From positions 1,676,501-1,740,500 of the forward strand of contig NC_041005.1 in the NCBI RefSeq assembly GCF_004193775.1: a stretch of DNA of 64,000 nt. Direction: 5' to 3'. A program made the translations under genes and the position numbers. The number at the start of each line of letters is the position of its first letter. Position 1 is the stretch's first letter. The notes under the pieces are model-generated. The model had not been told where the DNA came from. It worked only from the letters and a program-made list of their open reading frames with translations, and made no database searches. This DNA is from Glycine soja. Taxonomy: Eukaryota > Streptophyta > Magnoliopsida > Fabales > Fabaceae. Of this stretch, positions 1-12,389 are shown piece after piece.

Positions 1-3000
1 AATAATCTTGTGTAAACAAAAAAAATCTTAAAATAATTATTATTTTATTTTTTTAATGCAATATTACTTATTTTTTAACTTATATTTCTTATAATATTAA
101 TTACAAATAACAAAAACTAAAATAAATTAACGATGATAAAGGTTAATTTTATAAAATTAATATTCTGTTTCGTTTATTAATTTTTCTTGATATATGTAAA
201 ATATCATAGGACAATAATTATAATTAGACAAAGAAAATATTAAATACACTTTTCTAAAATTTATTGAGTTGTTGTTTAGGGTTTGATTTCTTATTGTGTG
301 AGCAAAAAATGAGTGTTGAAAAAATGTTCTAATATGCAAAAAAATCTTATATAATTTAGTAGTAAACATCAATAAGAATTTATAAATAATCTTCACCCTT
401 AACCACTAGATGATTTTTAAGAATAAAATTGTAACGAACCAATAACTAAAACAAACAATATCTCCAAAGAGATAATCCTAACGATACTAAGGGTTTGAGG
501 TGAAAAAATAATAATTTATTTTAATACACAAAAAAAAATGCTTTGTTTTTGGAGTTTAGATTTAAATATCTTTTATAAGATTTTTAAAAATAAAATTTGG
601 AGAATGTATAGCAGCGGTTCCTTAAAAACATGCTTAATGCATGGGCTAAAGCAAAAGGCGGATGAAGACAAGGAACTCTAACAGCGGCATTGTTTAATTG
701 AAAATTGAATGACTTTTGTTGAAACAGAGGGCCGGTAAAGGGCAGCACAATTGACTGAATTGAGTCAAGACTTTAGGGAGAATGAGTCTGAACTGAACCT
801 TAAGATATGCGGTATGAGTCAGCCAAGTGTCTCATTTTTTTTACTTCGCGCTCCCATTTTTGTTAGTAGGGTTTACTATTTTTTTTTTAATTTTTGATTT
901 TTTTGTCAATATATTTTAAATTTTTTGTCCTTATTTTTATTTCTTTATTATTTTTTATATACTTTTAGTTCTTTTATAAATAAAGATAAAAAAAAGTTAC
1001 GAGACTAAAAAAAAATCAAGGATTAAAAACAGAAATCTTAAAAAAAAATTGAAACTAAAAATATTGTAAACTCTTTACAATTGTTTCTAAGTTATAAAAT
1101 TGTTAAATAAATATTAATGAGGCTGAGTGTGGTAAAATGAGCTAATTACTTATAAGGTGACTAATCAAATTTTGAATGCTTGTCAAAGTCGTGTTTCCAT
1201 TTAACGTTCTATTGTGTTTTGAACAAAGAATGTTTGAAAGTCTAAAGGAAGATACCCGTATAAAAAAATAAAAATGTCTTGTTTTAAGACTTGGATTCTT
1301 TAACTTTATTTTTTTGAGTACAAACTTAAAGTGTGAGGAGTGTAATTTAGATAATATAGTATATTAATAATTAATTATTAATACAAATTTGTAGTTAATT
1401 TTAGAATTTATTATATATGCACATGGCTTATTATTATATTTAATAGTTAATTTTTAATCAATAGTTAATTAAAAACGTGTTTATTTTTTAAATACACTTT
1501 TCACTGTAGAATAATTAAATATTAAAATCTAAATGATGTCAATTGACAGGTAGTAGTTTATATAAGTAATAAGTTCATAATATACAATTTTTATATATTA
1601 TTTTTAATTTTGCAAAAACATTGTTTGAATAAATTTGTCTTTTAAAATGCGAAGTACATTACAAAAATAAAATATATTAATAATCTTTTAATTTATAAAT
1701 TAATGAATGAATTATGACTATATATACATATAAATTATAAAGATATTAAATTATTTTCTCTCAATTTATTTTCCTAAAAAAACATTCTTAATTATATTTT
1801 TCTTGTAAATGAATTATTAGCAAACTAATTTTTTAACTCTTGTAAATGACTAAATACACGGAGTAAATATTTTTATATGTAATCATTTATTTATATAAAT
1901 CAAAATCAATTTGTTATGTATTCTTTCACTAAATCAAATTAGTATAAAAATAAATTTTAAATTTAAAAACCAACAACAATTGATACAAATAATAAGGATT
2001 TGTGTCTGTTAAGCAAATAGTCCAAAATTCAAATCCTGATTGATAATTGAATATGAAATAAATCATATAAAAAAACAAAAACAAACACTAAATTGTTTCT
2101 AAAAAAATCAATTATTTAGTAATAAAAATCTATTGTTTTTCTTATTTCAACTGTGACAATCGATCGTTTAAAGATAAATATACATTTGTTAAAAACTGAT
2201 TATTTTATTCTATTTTTCTATTTTGTTCTTTCCTTTTTTTTTTCATTCAAATTAAACACACTTAATTTTCTATTTCTCCTTTTTTTTTTCCTTTTCCATC
2301 TAACAAAGTAACAAACCATAGGCATAAATGGGAAAAGGGAGGTGGTGTATAGTCGTAAAAAATCGGGAGGAGGCGTGACAGAATAAAGAAAATCCAACTA
2401 ATGTACTCCGTTGTCAACAAGAAACGTATGATAAATCCAGCAAATGTACATATGTACTTGTTTGCAACCAGAACGATATATGATATGACACCTTCATGGC
2501 GGCTACACACTTTGTGGCCTAAAGAAAATATATCAAATAAGACTTTTTATGCTACGTACTTCTCATCTAACGAAATTGCACACATGTGCCCAAGCATGCC
2601 AACAATGGATACTCAAATTCATTAATTGGGACCGTTGAATCTTTTGTTTATTAAATTATAGAGATTGCATTCGTTTAATAACATCTAAATTCGCATACTC
2701 CAACAAGCTATTAGTATGATGGATAAATTAAATCTGTTCATAACTTTTTCTTAATCTAAATTAGAGAGTTGTAATCAGGTAGCTTGACCTACGTAGTTTA
2801 TAATTAATGAGAGGAGCAACTATAAACAATGTTTTTTTTTTAAAGAAAACTATAAACAAGATAAGAAATAATTCTGCATAGATCTATTTATTCACACTTT
2901 TTTATTGTTATCAAACTAGAGAAAAATATTCCGATAGAAGAGGATCGAAAGTGAGATGTGAATTCATAATTTGAATGAATTGGTTCAGTACAAATGAGAT

Positions 3001-5380
3001 TTACAAATACATAAAAATTAGTCATCGGCATAATGAACCATAAATGCAAGACAAAAATATCTAATAGGTCAATTAAAAGTTTTAATTTTTTGAAAATTTT
3101 TAAATTAATAAAATTATCTGTTAAATTAATGGAAAAGTATAAAAGAATATGATTTTTTAATTTTTATTACGCAGACAAAACTATATTTTGAGGTGATTAT
3201 AAATTTATGTTTAATAATAATTTTGAAGTCATAGTAATATTATTTTTTATTTAAATAAAATATTTTATTAAAATTAAAATAAATAATATTACGATCAAGG
3301 AAAATAATTATTAAAAAGAATAATGATGATGATAACATGCTTGTACCATAGCCTTTTCGTTATTGGACGCATCCTGCATCAATGATGACTCATGATAGCA
3401 ATGCCTCACTTGCAACTTCGATCAAGCCCATGCTTGACACACTGTATTTCGGAATTAATAAAGCAATTTGTGTTCCTTAATTTCAAATAGTGTTTCTTGA
3501 ATCACACGTGAAACACGGGGTTTGTGTTCCCAGTAAGTTTTTGGCATATTTTTCTCCATGCCGTAAAATTGTCTTCAACTCGCTAATTTTCTGTCAACTT
3601 TCATCAACTATTAGACAATGATGCTTTAGTGCGTGATTTTTTTTAGTTTTAACGTAATTGTATGTCAATCCATGTTTTCTTTTTTACGTTTCTATCTTGG
3701 AAAATAGTAAAACTCCGTTTTGACGTGGTTACAACAAAAAAAAAACCAAACACATCCTTAACCATTTTCACTAGCTCTGCAACACATGATTCAAATCTTT
3801 CTACAAATTATAAAAGTCACCTAGTATGTGTTTGGAAATATGCATGAAAAAATTATTTTGAAATAACGCTGTTCTATAGAATTAAAATTAATTAAAAGTG
3901 AGCTTGTAGTAACATAATTTTTGTAAAGATAACTAATGTTAGAAAATTAATTTTTACACACAATATTTTTGTAGTGACATAATTTTTTAAATTCAGAAAA
4001 AAGAAAATTAATCACAATATTAATTGTTTGAAAGCTTACCAATTCATCGTATCAATTTATATATATTTCTTTCAAATTCAATTATAAGAAAAAAAAATTG
4101 GTGAATTAAATAAATATAAGCAAATTTTAACTATTTTTTTTACCTTATTTAATAATACCGTCTAAGAATACTCTCCAATTAGTTGCATTTTTTTAAAAGT
4201 CATCAGTAAAATATCAGTAAATGATATTAATTAACATTCTTAACTTAACTTTATGATAATAAAAATGATATTAATTAAAATTCTTTAAAATATTAGTAAA
4301 TGATAATAAAAATGTATGTTAGACTTTACGAAAATTAAACTTAACTTATATGATAATTAAATATTTTAAAATTTTAATATAATATTTACTATAACTTATT
4401 TAAAAATATATGTTGTAATAAGATATAAATTTATCTTTTGAAAAAGTTAATTCTAAACTTTAACTTATTTTTTTTAATGTATATCAACGTCTTTAACATT
4501 TAAAAATATATAAAACTAAATGTAATATAACGAATTTAATAATAAGAATAATATAAATATTTTTTTAAATAGGACAACTTAATAGGTCTAAAATGTTTTA
4601 TGAATAGTATATGATTTGACATTTTTAACCAAAAGGCTTTAATAAAAGTGTTTAACGTGATTTATTTAATGCATAAATTCTTGTCGAGCCTAGTTCATCT
4701 CTACTGTGAAGATGGAGATCAGAAGATTTATCCGTGAAAAAGTCTACCGATTGAGGTGATTGTCGTCCAAATAAACATTAGTATTTCCTATGTTCAGTAT
4801 ATTGTTTACGAGCATCTGACAGCTTTTCCTTAAAAAAAAAAAAGAAACCCGAACAATCAGTATACATATGAAAAAAAAAATAAGATTTAAATATATTTTT
4901 GTTTTTAATAAATATTTAATTTTTATATTTTTTTAATAAATTTAAATTTTATGTTAAATTTTTAATAAAATAATAAATTTATTTTTATCTTAATATTTTT
5001 AATTTCTGAAAATTTATGAATTTTGTATTTTTTTAATAAAAAAATCATTTATGATTAGTCAAAACTAAAATAAAAATTTTTAATTTATGGGAGATTAAAA
5101 AATATCAAAGTTAAAAAATAAAATTATTAATTTATTTGAAATTTAATATAAAATAATATTTTTATTAAAAAAAAATTTATTAGAGATATAAAATATATAT
5201 TAGAAAAAAAATAATGTCTTAAATGAGTCCGAGCATCTTACAAAAATCATTTATTTTCTGCCTGGATTTATTAAAAAAAAAAAAAAGGCGCAATCTCACT
5301 AAACAATAATTAATCAGCACATGAAATAAAAGGGAAAGTTTTTCTGGTGAGTGGGTTCTTCCGCAACTAAGTGAGTGAGA
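1..5380. other. AT-rich intergenic region, no gene seen
   Basis: Very AT-rich with many A and T runs; short open frames show no recognisable protein and no plausible exon structure. A patch at about 600-835 is less AT-rich than its surroundings but encodes nothing I recognise. The stretch at about 4870-5205 has arms of similar inverted A/T-rich sequence, as in degenerate MITEs, but no clean ends or target duplication could be set. Confidence 0.6.
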
Positions 5381-8270
5381 ATGAAAATGTTGCAGGTGGC
5401 AATAGTGCAATTGGCTGCGTTGCAGGTTTTTGTTATTTTTTTGAGTGGTGGTGCTGATTACATACCGCCTTCAAGGTTGGATGGGTTCGTCTACCAAAAT
5501 GGGTACTTAGATTTGGATACTGTTTTGATAGAAGCGTTTTATGATCCGGTGTGCCCATACAGCAGGGATTCATGGCCTCCACTCAAACAAGCTCTTCATC
5601 ACTATTCTTCTCGGGTTTCGTTCCTCCTTCATCTCCTCCCTTTACCGTTAGTCATACCTGCATATTTTCTCACTCTCCCCTTCCTTCTCTTTTCTTCCCT
5701 TTGATGACTTTTAATTATTTTTGCTGTGCAGCTATCTCAGACAGATTAGATTAGATAGTTATTTATTTATTTAGATTATAATTAATTGATTAAAAATCGT
5801 TTGTTAATTCATTTATGGTCTATTAAAGAATTATTTAAAAACACTTTTTTCTTATTTATCCATAAATAAAATTTAATCAATAATTATTAATATCAAATAA
5901 AATAATTAATTTAATTAAAAACTATTTATTTTATTTTTTCAAAACTATCATTTATCACTTTTTTCTCTAATTCTCTTTGCTATTTGTATGTCATTAAAAA
6001 ATTTCTTTTAATTAGGATATTTTAGTCTGAAAAGAACTATTATAAGAAAGATTATGAATTGACTCTAACAAAAAGAATTAAACACCACTTCGATCTTATT
6101 CGGATCTTATAAATTGAATCGGAGGGAGGATCTATTGGATTTTACATGAATGGACCGGATGAGTCTTCTAATTCAGGTCTTATAAATTGAGTCAGAGAGA
6201 GTATCTATTGGATTTTACATGAATGTACTGGATGAGTCGTGGATTAATGGATATTTTTGCCACTCATATTGTTGCCTAGTAACTTCCTTGTCTCTTAATG
6301 TTATTATAAAGGTCAAATTATTTAGTTGTTCCTGAACGATTTAAGAATTTTTAAATAGATTCATAGATTATTTTTTTAATTATATTTCTGATATTAGTTT
6401 TTGGTGACTTGAAATTGTAAAAAAAAATAAAAATACTGATTTTAAAAACTCAAGAACTCGATAAAAAAAATATTTAACAAAAAACTCAATTAAAAAAGAA
6501 TTGGACCCATTTGAAAATTTTCAAATATTTCAGCTAACAACCGACTAATTTAACCTATTATGAATCATGTTGAATCCTGAAATTCAGCAAATATAAAAAT
6601 AATGTGCTAGATTGCATTTAATATTGTTTGTGCGCTGACTTCAATTGTCATTCTACCTACGCGGAGTATAAATTTTGTCTATGGAAATTGCAGTTACCAT
6701 GACAATGCTTTCGTCGCGACCCGTGCTTTGCACATTGTGAACACATTGAACGCATCTGCAACGTTCCCCTTGCTGGAATGGTTCTTCAAGCATCAGGTTT
6801 GTATTCACAGTTTCAAAATCAATTTGTATTTGATGTATGTATCGGTTGAATACCAGATTTGTTTGTTTAAATTGATTGAGAAAGGAGTTCTCCGTTTTCA
6901 TAGTGCTTTAAATCTCCACAAGCCTTTCAAGTAAAGTTTCAACTTTTCACTGTTTTTTTCCACTCCTTATTGTTGGTTGTACTCTTTCGCTATGGTGTTG
7001 GCCTCTTGGTTTACCAATTCTTGCTTTGACACATTTTATGTCTTTTATGGGCACACACACGGACTGCGCAATTAATGCCATAGATATATCATGTTAATGG
7101 GCACACACACAGACACATTCATTTACTCCCCTGTTTTTATTATATCCAAGAAATGAGATGGAAAATTGTTTTCTTCCTGCTTGTTCTGTTTCAATTTTCA
7201 AAAATAGCCTTACATATTGATCACTTGATGGTTGAGTGCTGCATCTGATTCGTGGGGAGATTTCGGTGTGTGGGTTCGCACAATGAAAGTTGCGTTGCTG
7301 AATCAGTAACATGTATTAATATAAGACATACCTGGCATAACTCATAACTATAACGAAGAGCAACATTGTAAAACCACATTTCTCTGGCTTAAAATTGTAT
7401 ACATTTGCATCTAGGAGAGCAACAAAATATTTGTGCGTATCTTCTGTATTATGCCTAAGACATATATACATTTGCATCTAGGAGACAATCTTTCTACTTA
7501 AGTTATTCAAGTTTCTTACTCACCAGATCTAGTGCATACCCTTTATCAGGAGAAATTTTACGGGGCCCAAACACGGAACTTATCTAGGGCTTCTATTGTA
7601 GATGAGATAGTGAAGTCTGCAACAGAAGCAGCTGGGAGCTCTTATTATAACGCCATAAAGCATGGCTTCAATGACACAAAAACTGATTATCAGACCAGAG
7701 TTTCTTTCAAGGTAAGACAAACTCTTTTATCTTTGAGTAGAAGTGACAAAACAATCTATTCATCCATCATCATCCGATTCATCTACCGGTAAATCTATCA
7801 AGAATGTGTTCAGACTAATTCCACATATTAGAAGATATTTGGATTTCAATTTTTGTATTCAAAACTAGTATTTTCATATCTTATTAATTACTTGATTTAA
7901 GGCTTGATAAGACGCCTAAATATAGCTCACCTTTCAATCAAATGCATTTGATGTTAGTTTAGTTCACCTTCCACTTTAAAATTATGTATTCTTTGAATTA
8001 AGACTGGATTATTCAAATTATGTTAGTTTAAATATAGCCGGCCTTTCAATCAAATTCATTTTTCATGTTAGTTTAATTTTAAGTTCTTAAAAAATGCAGT
8101 ACGCTGCTTCGAGAGGGGTGTATGGAACGCCTTCTTTCTATGTCAATGGATTCTTGTTGCCTGATACTGGAGCTACCGCTGACTACAAGACTTGGAGGAA
8201 GGTCATTGATCCATTGGTTGGTGTGAAGAAGAGTATCCAGAATGAAGAGTCCCTTCGTTTCTTCTTGTAA
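5381..8270 (+). CDS. Secreted thioredoxin-fold (DsbA-like) protein, tandem copy 1
   Basis: Four exons: 5381-5646, 6694-6796, 7550-7711, 8100-8270, all with GT-AG borders, giving 233 residues. The ATG at 5381 starts a hydrophobic N-terminus (about residues 1-25, then GGADYIPPSR) that looks like a signal peptide, so the product probably enters the secretory pathway. The core resembles plant 'thioredoxin superfamily' proteins with a DsbA-like fold: FYDPVCPYSRDSWPPLK carries a single-cysteine C-P-Y-S site instead of CxxC, and GVYGTPSFYVNG near residue 185 is the typical cis-proline loop. With one cysteine at that site it may not act as a classical dithiol oxidase; its substrate is unknown. It is one of two tandem copies. 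Intron 1 (1047 nt) is about 800 nt longer than in copy 2 and contains a 73-bp-period direct repeat. The family call is from motifs, not a search. Confidence 0.88.
6105..6238. repeat. Two-copy direct repeat in intron 1 of thioredoxin-fold copy 1
   Basis: Two diverged copies, about 61 bp each (6105-6165 and 6178-6238), repeat with a 73-bp offset; both run from TCTTATAAATTGA to GGATGAGTC. They lie inside intron 1 sequence that is missing from the paralogue, so they came with, or arose in, an insertion of about 0.8 kb whose ends I could not define. Confidence 0.8.
7398..7485. repeat. Short direct repeat flanking the intron 2 empty site
   Basis: The same 21 bases, starting TATACATTTGCATC, occur at 7398-7418 and 7465-7485. 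The sequence between them includes CCTAAGAC (7454-7461), which corresponds to the transposon target site occupied in the paralogous gene. Confidence 0.75.
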
Positions 8271-9478
8271 AAATTGTGGGAATGTAAAGCCCAGTTGCAT
8301 TAGCACTTTATCATTGAAGGAATCCAAATAAAGAGTGTCTCGTAGCTGCTAGTGTCGAGAATGCAATAATGGAATCAACTGTTATAAAACATTCCTTAGT
8401 CCTTGCATATACATATGTGGCATGGGTTGGAAATTCGTATATATGATCCACGGGGTGATGATGCTACGTTCCTTAGGCTTTGGATTTTTGAAAAAATGAT
8501 AGAATGAATTGGGATATATTAAAATAGAATCAAATATAATGGAACATAATAAAATAAGAGGAGGAATCAAATTAGATCCGTGTAACTTTGACAATTATTT
8601 TATCAATCTATAATTCTTAATTGAATGATATTTTTTTAAAATTAACAGTTGGATTGAAAGTTTCATTTATATATATTATATGTGTAAAATTTCATATTAA
8701 TCTCAAATCATTTGTACCTCATTCATATAAGTTAAAATGATTATAATATAAACATTTAAAGATATACTAAAATACGAATCATCTGATTATCTTCTTATTA
8801 TTATTCAATTTTGATAAAATTTGATATAGACGATCTTGATAATATATAAATATAATTCAACGGTTGAATTAATAAAAATCATATTTTATATTAAATTATA
8901 AAATTGTGTAACAATTGTTAAGGTTATACTAGTATAATTTGATCTCATCTCATAAAATAAAATCTTTATTTAGTTGTTTGAATATATTAATTAAGATCAT
9001 CTCGGAGAAGTGTATTTCTGGATATATTTGCTTGGTTCACAATAACAATATTTCAGGAAATACTTATTAGTTATTAAAAAATATAATTTTAGTTTCCTAT
9101 TTTACTTTGGTTACCTTATAAAAAATATAAATATTTGTTTTTCTTTTGTTTTTTTAAATTTTTTTTATTCAACCGCCAATTTTGAAGGAGTTGACCGTTA
9201 AATCGTTAAGTCAAGTTTTTTAATAATAAATTTTAATTAAATTCTCATTAAATTAAATATTTTATTAATCAAATTAATAATTAAAATTGTAATATTATAA
9301 TCCCACGTCAACAATTTAGTCGTCCAAACTCGAACGTTTCAAATTTAACAAGTCTTAATAGTAGTATATAAGAAAATTTAGATTTAGATTTTACACTTGA
9401 CAAAACTACATGACGCCTTATTGAATAATGTTAAAAGTTATGATAAATATTTGCTTTTGTTCTCAACATGAAATTCGT

Positions 9479-9660
9479 TGATAAATGTGTCCTTAAAAAT
9501 GAAAATATAAAGTTTAATTCCTGAAAATGTAAAAAATACGATAAATATATTTGACTATATTTGTTATAATATTTTTTTGACTTTTCATTTTTCCACTCCG
9601 CTGATAAATGCGTCTCTGAAAAATAGAAATGTAAAATTTAGTCATCGAAAGTATAAAAAA
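9479..9660. repeat. Diverged direct-repeat pair
   Basis: Units at 9479-9537 and 9601-9660 share the pattern GATAAATG-GTC----AAAAAT and a following (T)AAATTTAGTCATCGAAAG-like tail. An inverted relative lies at about 10650-10710 and a weaker one near 10838-10885. This looks like debris of a dispersed family; the superfamily is unknown. Confidence 0.6.
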
Positions 9661-10588
9661 GGGAAAGCGGGATTAAAAAAACAGTCTTAAGATCTAAACT
9701 GTTATACTTTGATTATCTATCTATTTATCCATCTATTAAATTGTTAATTGACTTTTTAATTAATCAATATAACTACTTATTTTTCAAAATAAATAAATTT
9801 CTTTAGTTTTGTGACATAAAAAAATTGAGTTACCATTTTAAAAAATAAAAGTATTTTATTTCTTGAAATTTTTTGTTTCTTCAATTAATTATTAATCTAT
9901 CTTTATTACGTACTCTGTTATAGTATGTCATGGAATGCAAGGTCATTACAACCCTTAAATTTTGTTTTGAAAGAACAAACCTCTGTATTAGTTTTTTTTT
10001 TCCAAAGTTAACCTTTGTATTAATTTAAACATTATTGTATTTTTTATTTAAATTTATTTGGGTTCTTTATTTGTTAGAAACTATTTTCATTTCATTCATA
10101 TATTGGGTAATAAGTGTTGTCTCGAGTGAAAGCACATAAGGTTTATTCAAGGGATTCTTTCATATTTGAGGTATACATATATACATTTTATTGATTAAGT
10201 AAAAAGACTTATAATTCCACTTTAGCTTTATCTAGTATAAATTTTGTGAGACTTTTTTTTTAAAAAAAATAGTTGATTAAATTCTTTTTTTAATAAATAA
10301 ATTTGATCCCGCGGGCGATTGTGTTTTTTATACTCAAAATTCTCGACATATTATTTTCAATCTAAATAAAAGGGTACTTAAGTTGGAATTGGAATATAGA
10401 ATAATTTTAAAGATTGAAAGTGAAAAATTCGATAAAATTATAAGACATAAGATAATTTTTTTTTAAAAAAGTGAAGATTAAGGTTTAACAAGGAAATCAA
10501 AATAATAAAAATATAAATATTAAAAGATAATTTAAAAAATATATTAGATAAGTATTAACCAAACAGGAGCAGTAAATTACAAACTCAC

Positions 10589-10611
10589 AATAATAATAAT
10601 AATAATAATAA
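10589..10611. repeat. ATA trinucleotide microsatellite
   Basis: An uninterrupted (ATA)n tract of about eight units lies in AT-rich intergenic sequence. Confidence 0.9.
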
Positions 10612-10649
10612 GTCACAATTTATTATTAATGTCTAAATATATTTCTCGT

Positions 10650-10710
10650 ACTTTTTATACTTTCAAAAATTAAATTTTATATTTTTATCTTTCAGTGATA
10701 CATTTATGAG
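10650..10710. repeat. Inverted relative of the 9.6-kb repeat
   Basis: Read on the minus strand, this stretch matches the 9601-9660 unit and its upstream flank (ATGAAAAGTC ... CATTTATCA order) with scattered differences. The two lie about 1 kb apart in opposite orientation. Confidence 0.55.
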
Positions 10711-12389
10711 TGAAATGTGAGATGAAAAGTCATAAAAATAATATGATAAATATGCCGAGGCCATCCACCTTGGCAATCATTATTTCAAACATAAATATTT
10801 GTCTCTCTGTGTGAAATAATATGACAAATTTGTATGTTTAGAAATTAAATCTTATATTTTCATATTTTAAGGATGTATTTATTAATCAATTATAAGATAA
10901 AAATAACTATTTATCCTAAAAGTTATTTTACAAAATAAAAACAAAAATAAAAAATATTTAAACCAAATAAAAGCACACTAGTACATTTTTTATCTAGTGT
11001 TTATACTTTATAAGCTCTTTTCCCACGCGTAGCTTTTTCCCTCGCAATATCGGGGGATCTACCTTATTAAATAAGTGGATTCCTAACTTTTCTATATCGC
11101 TTCAAAACGGCGTTAATGGATCCTTACGATGCTTCCTTTATCAATTAGATTTATAATCTCAATCAGAATCAATGATGTTGTCGTGAAGTGCAAAGATCCG
11201 GCCAGATTCAATGTACCTCGTCTGCATTAAATCTCATACACACACTGAAATACACCCTCCTCTCTTGTAAAAGAAAACAAATTATTTTAAATTTTAATGT
11301 AATATTAATTATTTTTTTATTTTTATTCTCTATAATATTAATAATAAAAAATAAAATTAATAAATAAATTCATGATATTCTCTTATATATATATATTTAT
11401 TTATTTCTTGTCTTGTGTAAAATAATTTAAGATGATTATTATTTTAAGACAAAAAAGTATCGGACTACAAATAATTAAATATTGTTACGTGCAATTTCCA
11501 AATTTATATTTTGGGAAAAAGACTTCACATTTATGTTTCTTTTCAAAAGTTTAAATGAGTTTGTGATAAGGTGCATGATTATGACAAGTTTGAAGGCTCA
11601 ATATACTTGAAAGTTGTAGGTCTATTCTTTACCTATTAGATCAATATTTTGTTGGATAAAAAAACAACTTCTATAATAAGTATTTTTTTCCTTTTAATTT
11701 TTTAATTAATATTTTAAGGACCTTGATAAATAACAATTTTTTAAAAATATATATGCATAATACTTTTTAATGAATTTAAGATAAGAAGTTCATATTAGAA
11801 TTCACATTAAAACTACATAATACATTCAAATTTATATTTCTTTAGTTCCAAAATAATAGTCATTTTAAGTTATTTTGTATACATAAAAAAAGTAATAATA
11901 GATGAAAGAAATTATTAATTTTACAAAATTAACTCTATAATAACATTATTTCATTTATAATTTTTGTTATCTACCATTAATAGGACATTAATGAAAAAAC
12001 GTAATTAATGTTAGATTAAAAAATTAAAAAAATAATTATTTTAAGATAAATTTTAATGAGATATACATTAATAATGGGCATTGGTTAAGGAATAAATATA
12101 CATTAATAACATTTTTTAATGAAATTTGACCATAAGTAAATAATAAGAATCTCGTTAACCAGTATTTTTAGGATACTGATTAAAGAATTAAAAAAAAATT
12201 ATTGTACAAATCATATTAAAAAATAATGAGCAACATAATTTTATGTTTACCTATCTAAGTAAAAGTATTTGTCAAAGAAAAATAAACGCGAAGTAACCGG
12301 TGGCCCCACTTGGGTGTGGATTAGTACAAATAGTAACAGGGCTTGGTTAAGGTTTGATTCGTCAGTTCATTGACTTGCCCACAGTGAGA

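Larger units (their letters stand above)
8271..12389. other. Intergenic region between the tandem copies
   Basis: The first part, to about 8420, is the 3' flank shared with copy 2. A further matching stretch at about 9005-9065 (around ACAATAACAATATT) corresponds to 15370-15430 after copy 2, so the duplicated unit seems to reach about 9.1 kb. The rest is AT-rich with dispersed repeats at 9.48-9.66 and 10.65-10.89 kb and an ATA microsatellite. No coding sequence was recognised. Confidence 0.6.

Noticed and set aside
2262..2625. Overlapping open frames on both strands
   Set aside because: They are short, in low-complexity surroundings, with no recognisable domain, splice context or likeness to a known family.
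4870..5205. AT-rich inverted arms resembling a legume MITE
   Set aside because: At this base composition, inverted likeness is expected by chance, and no target duplication could be identified.
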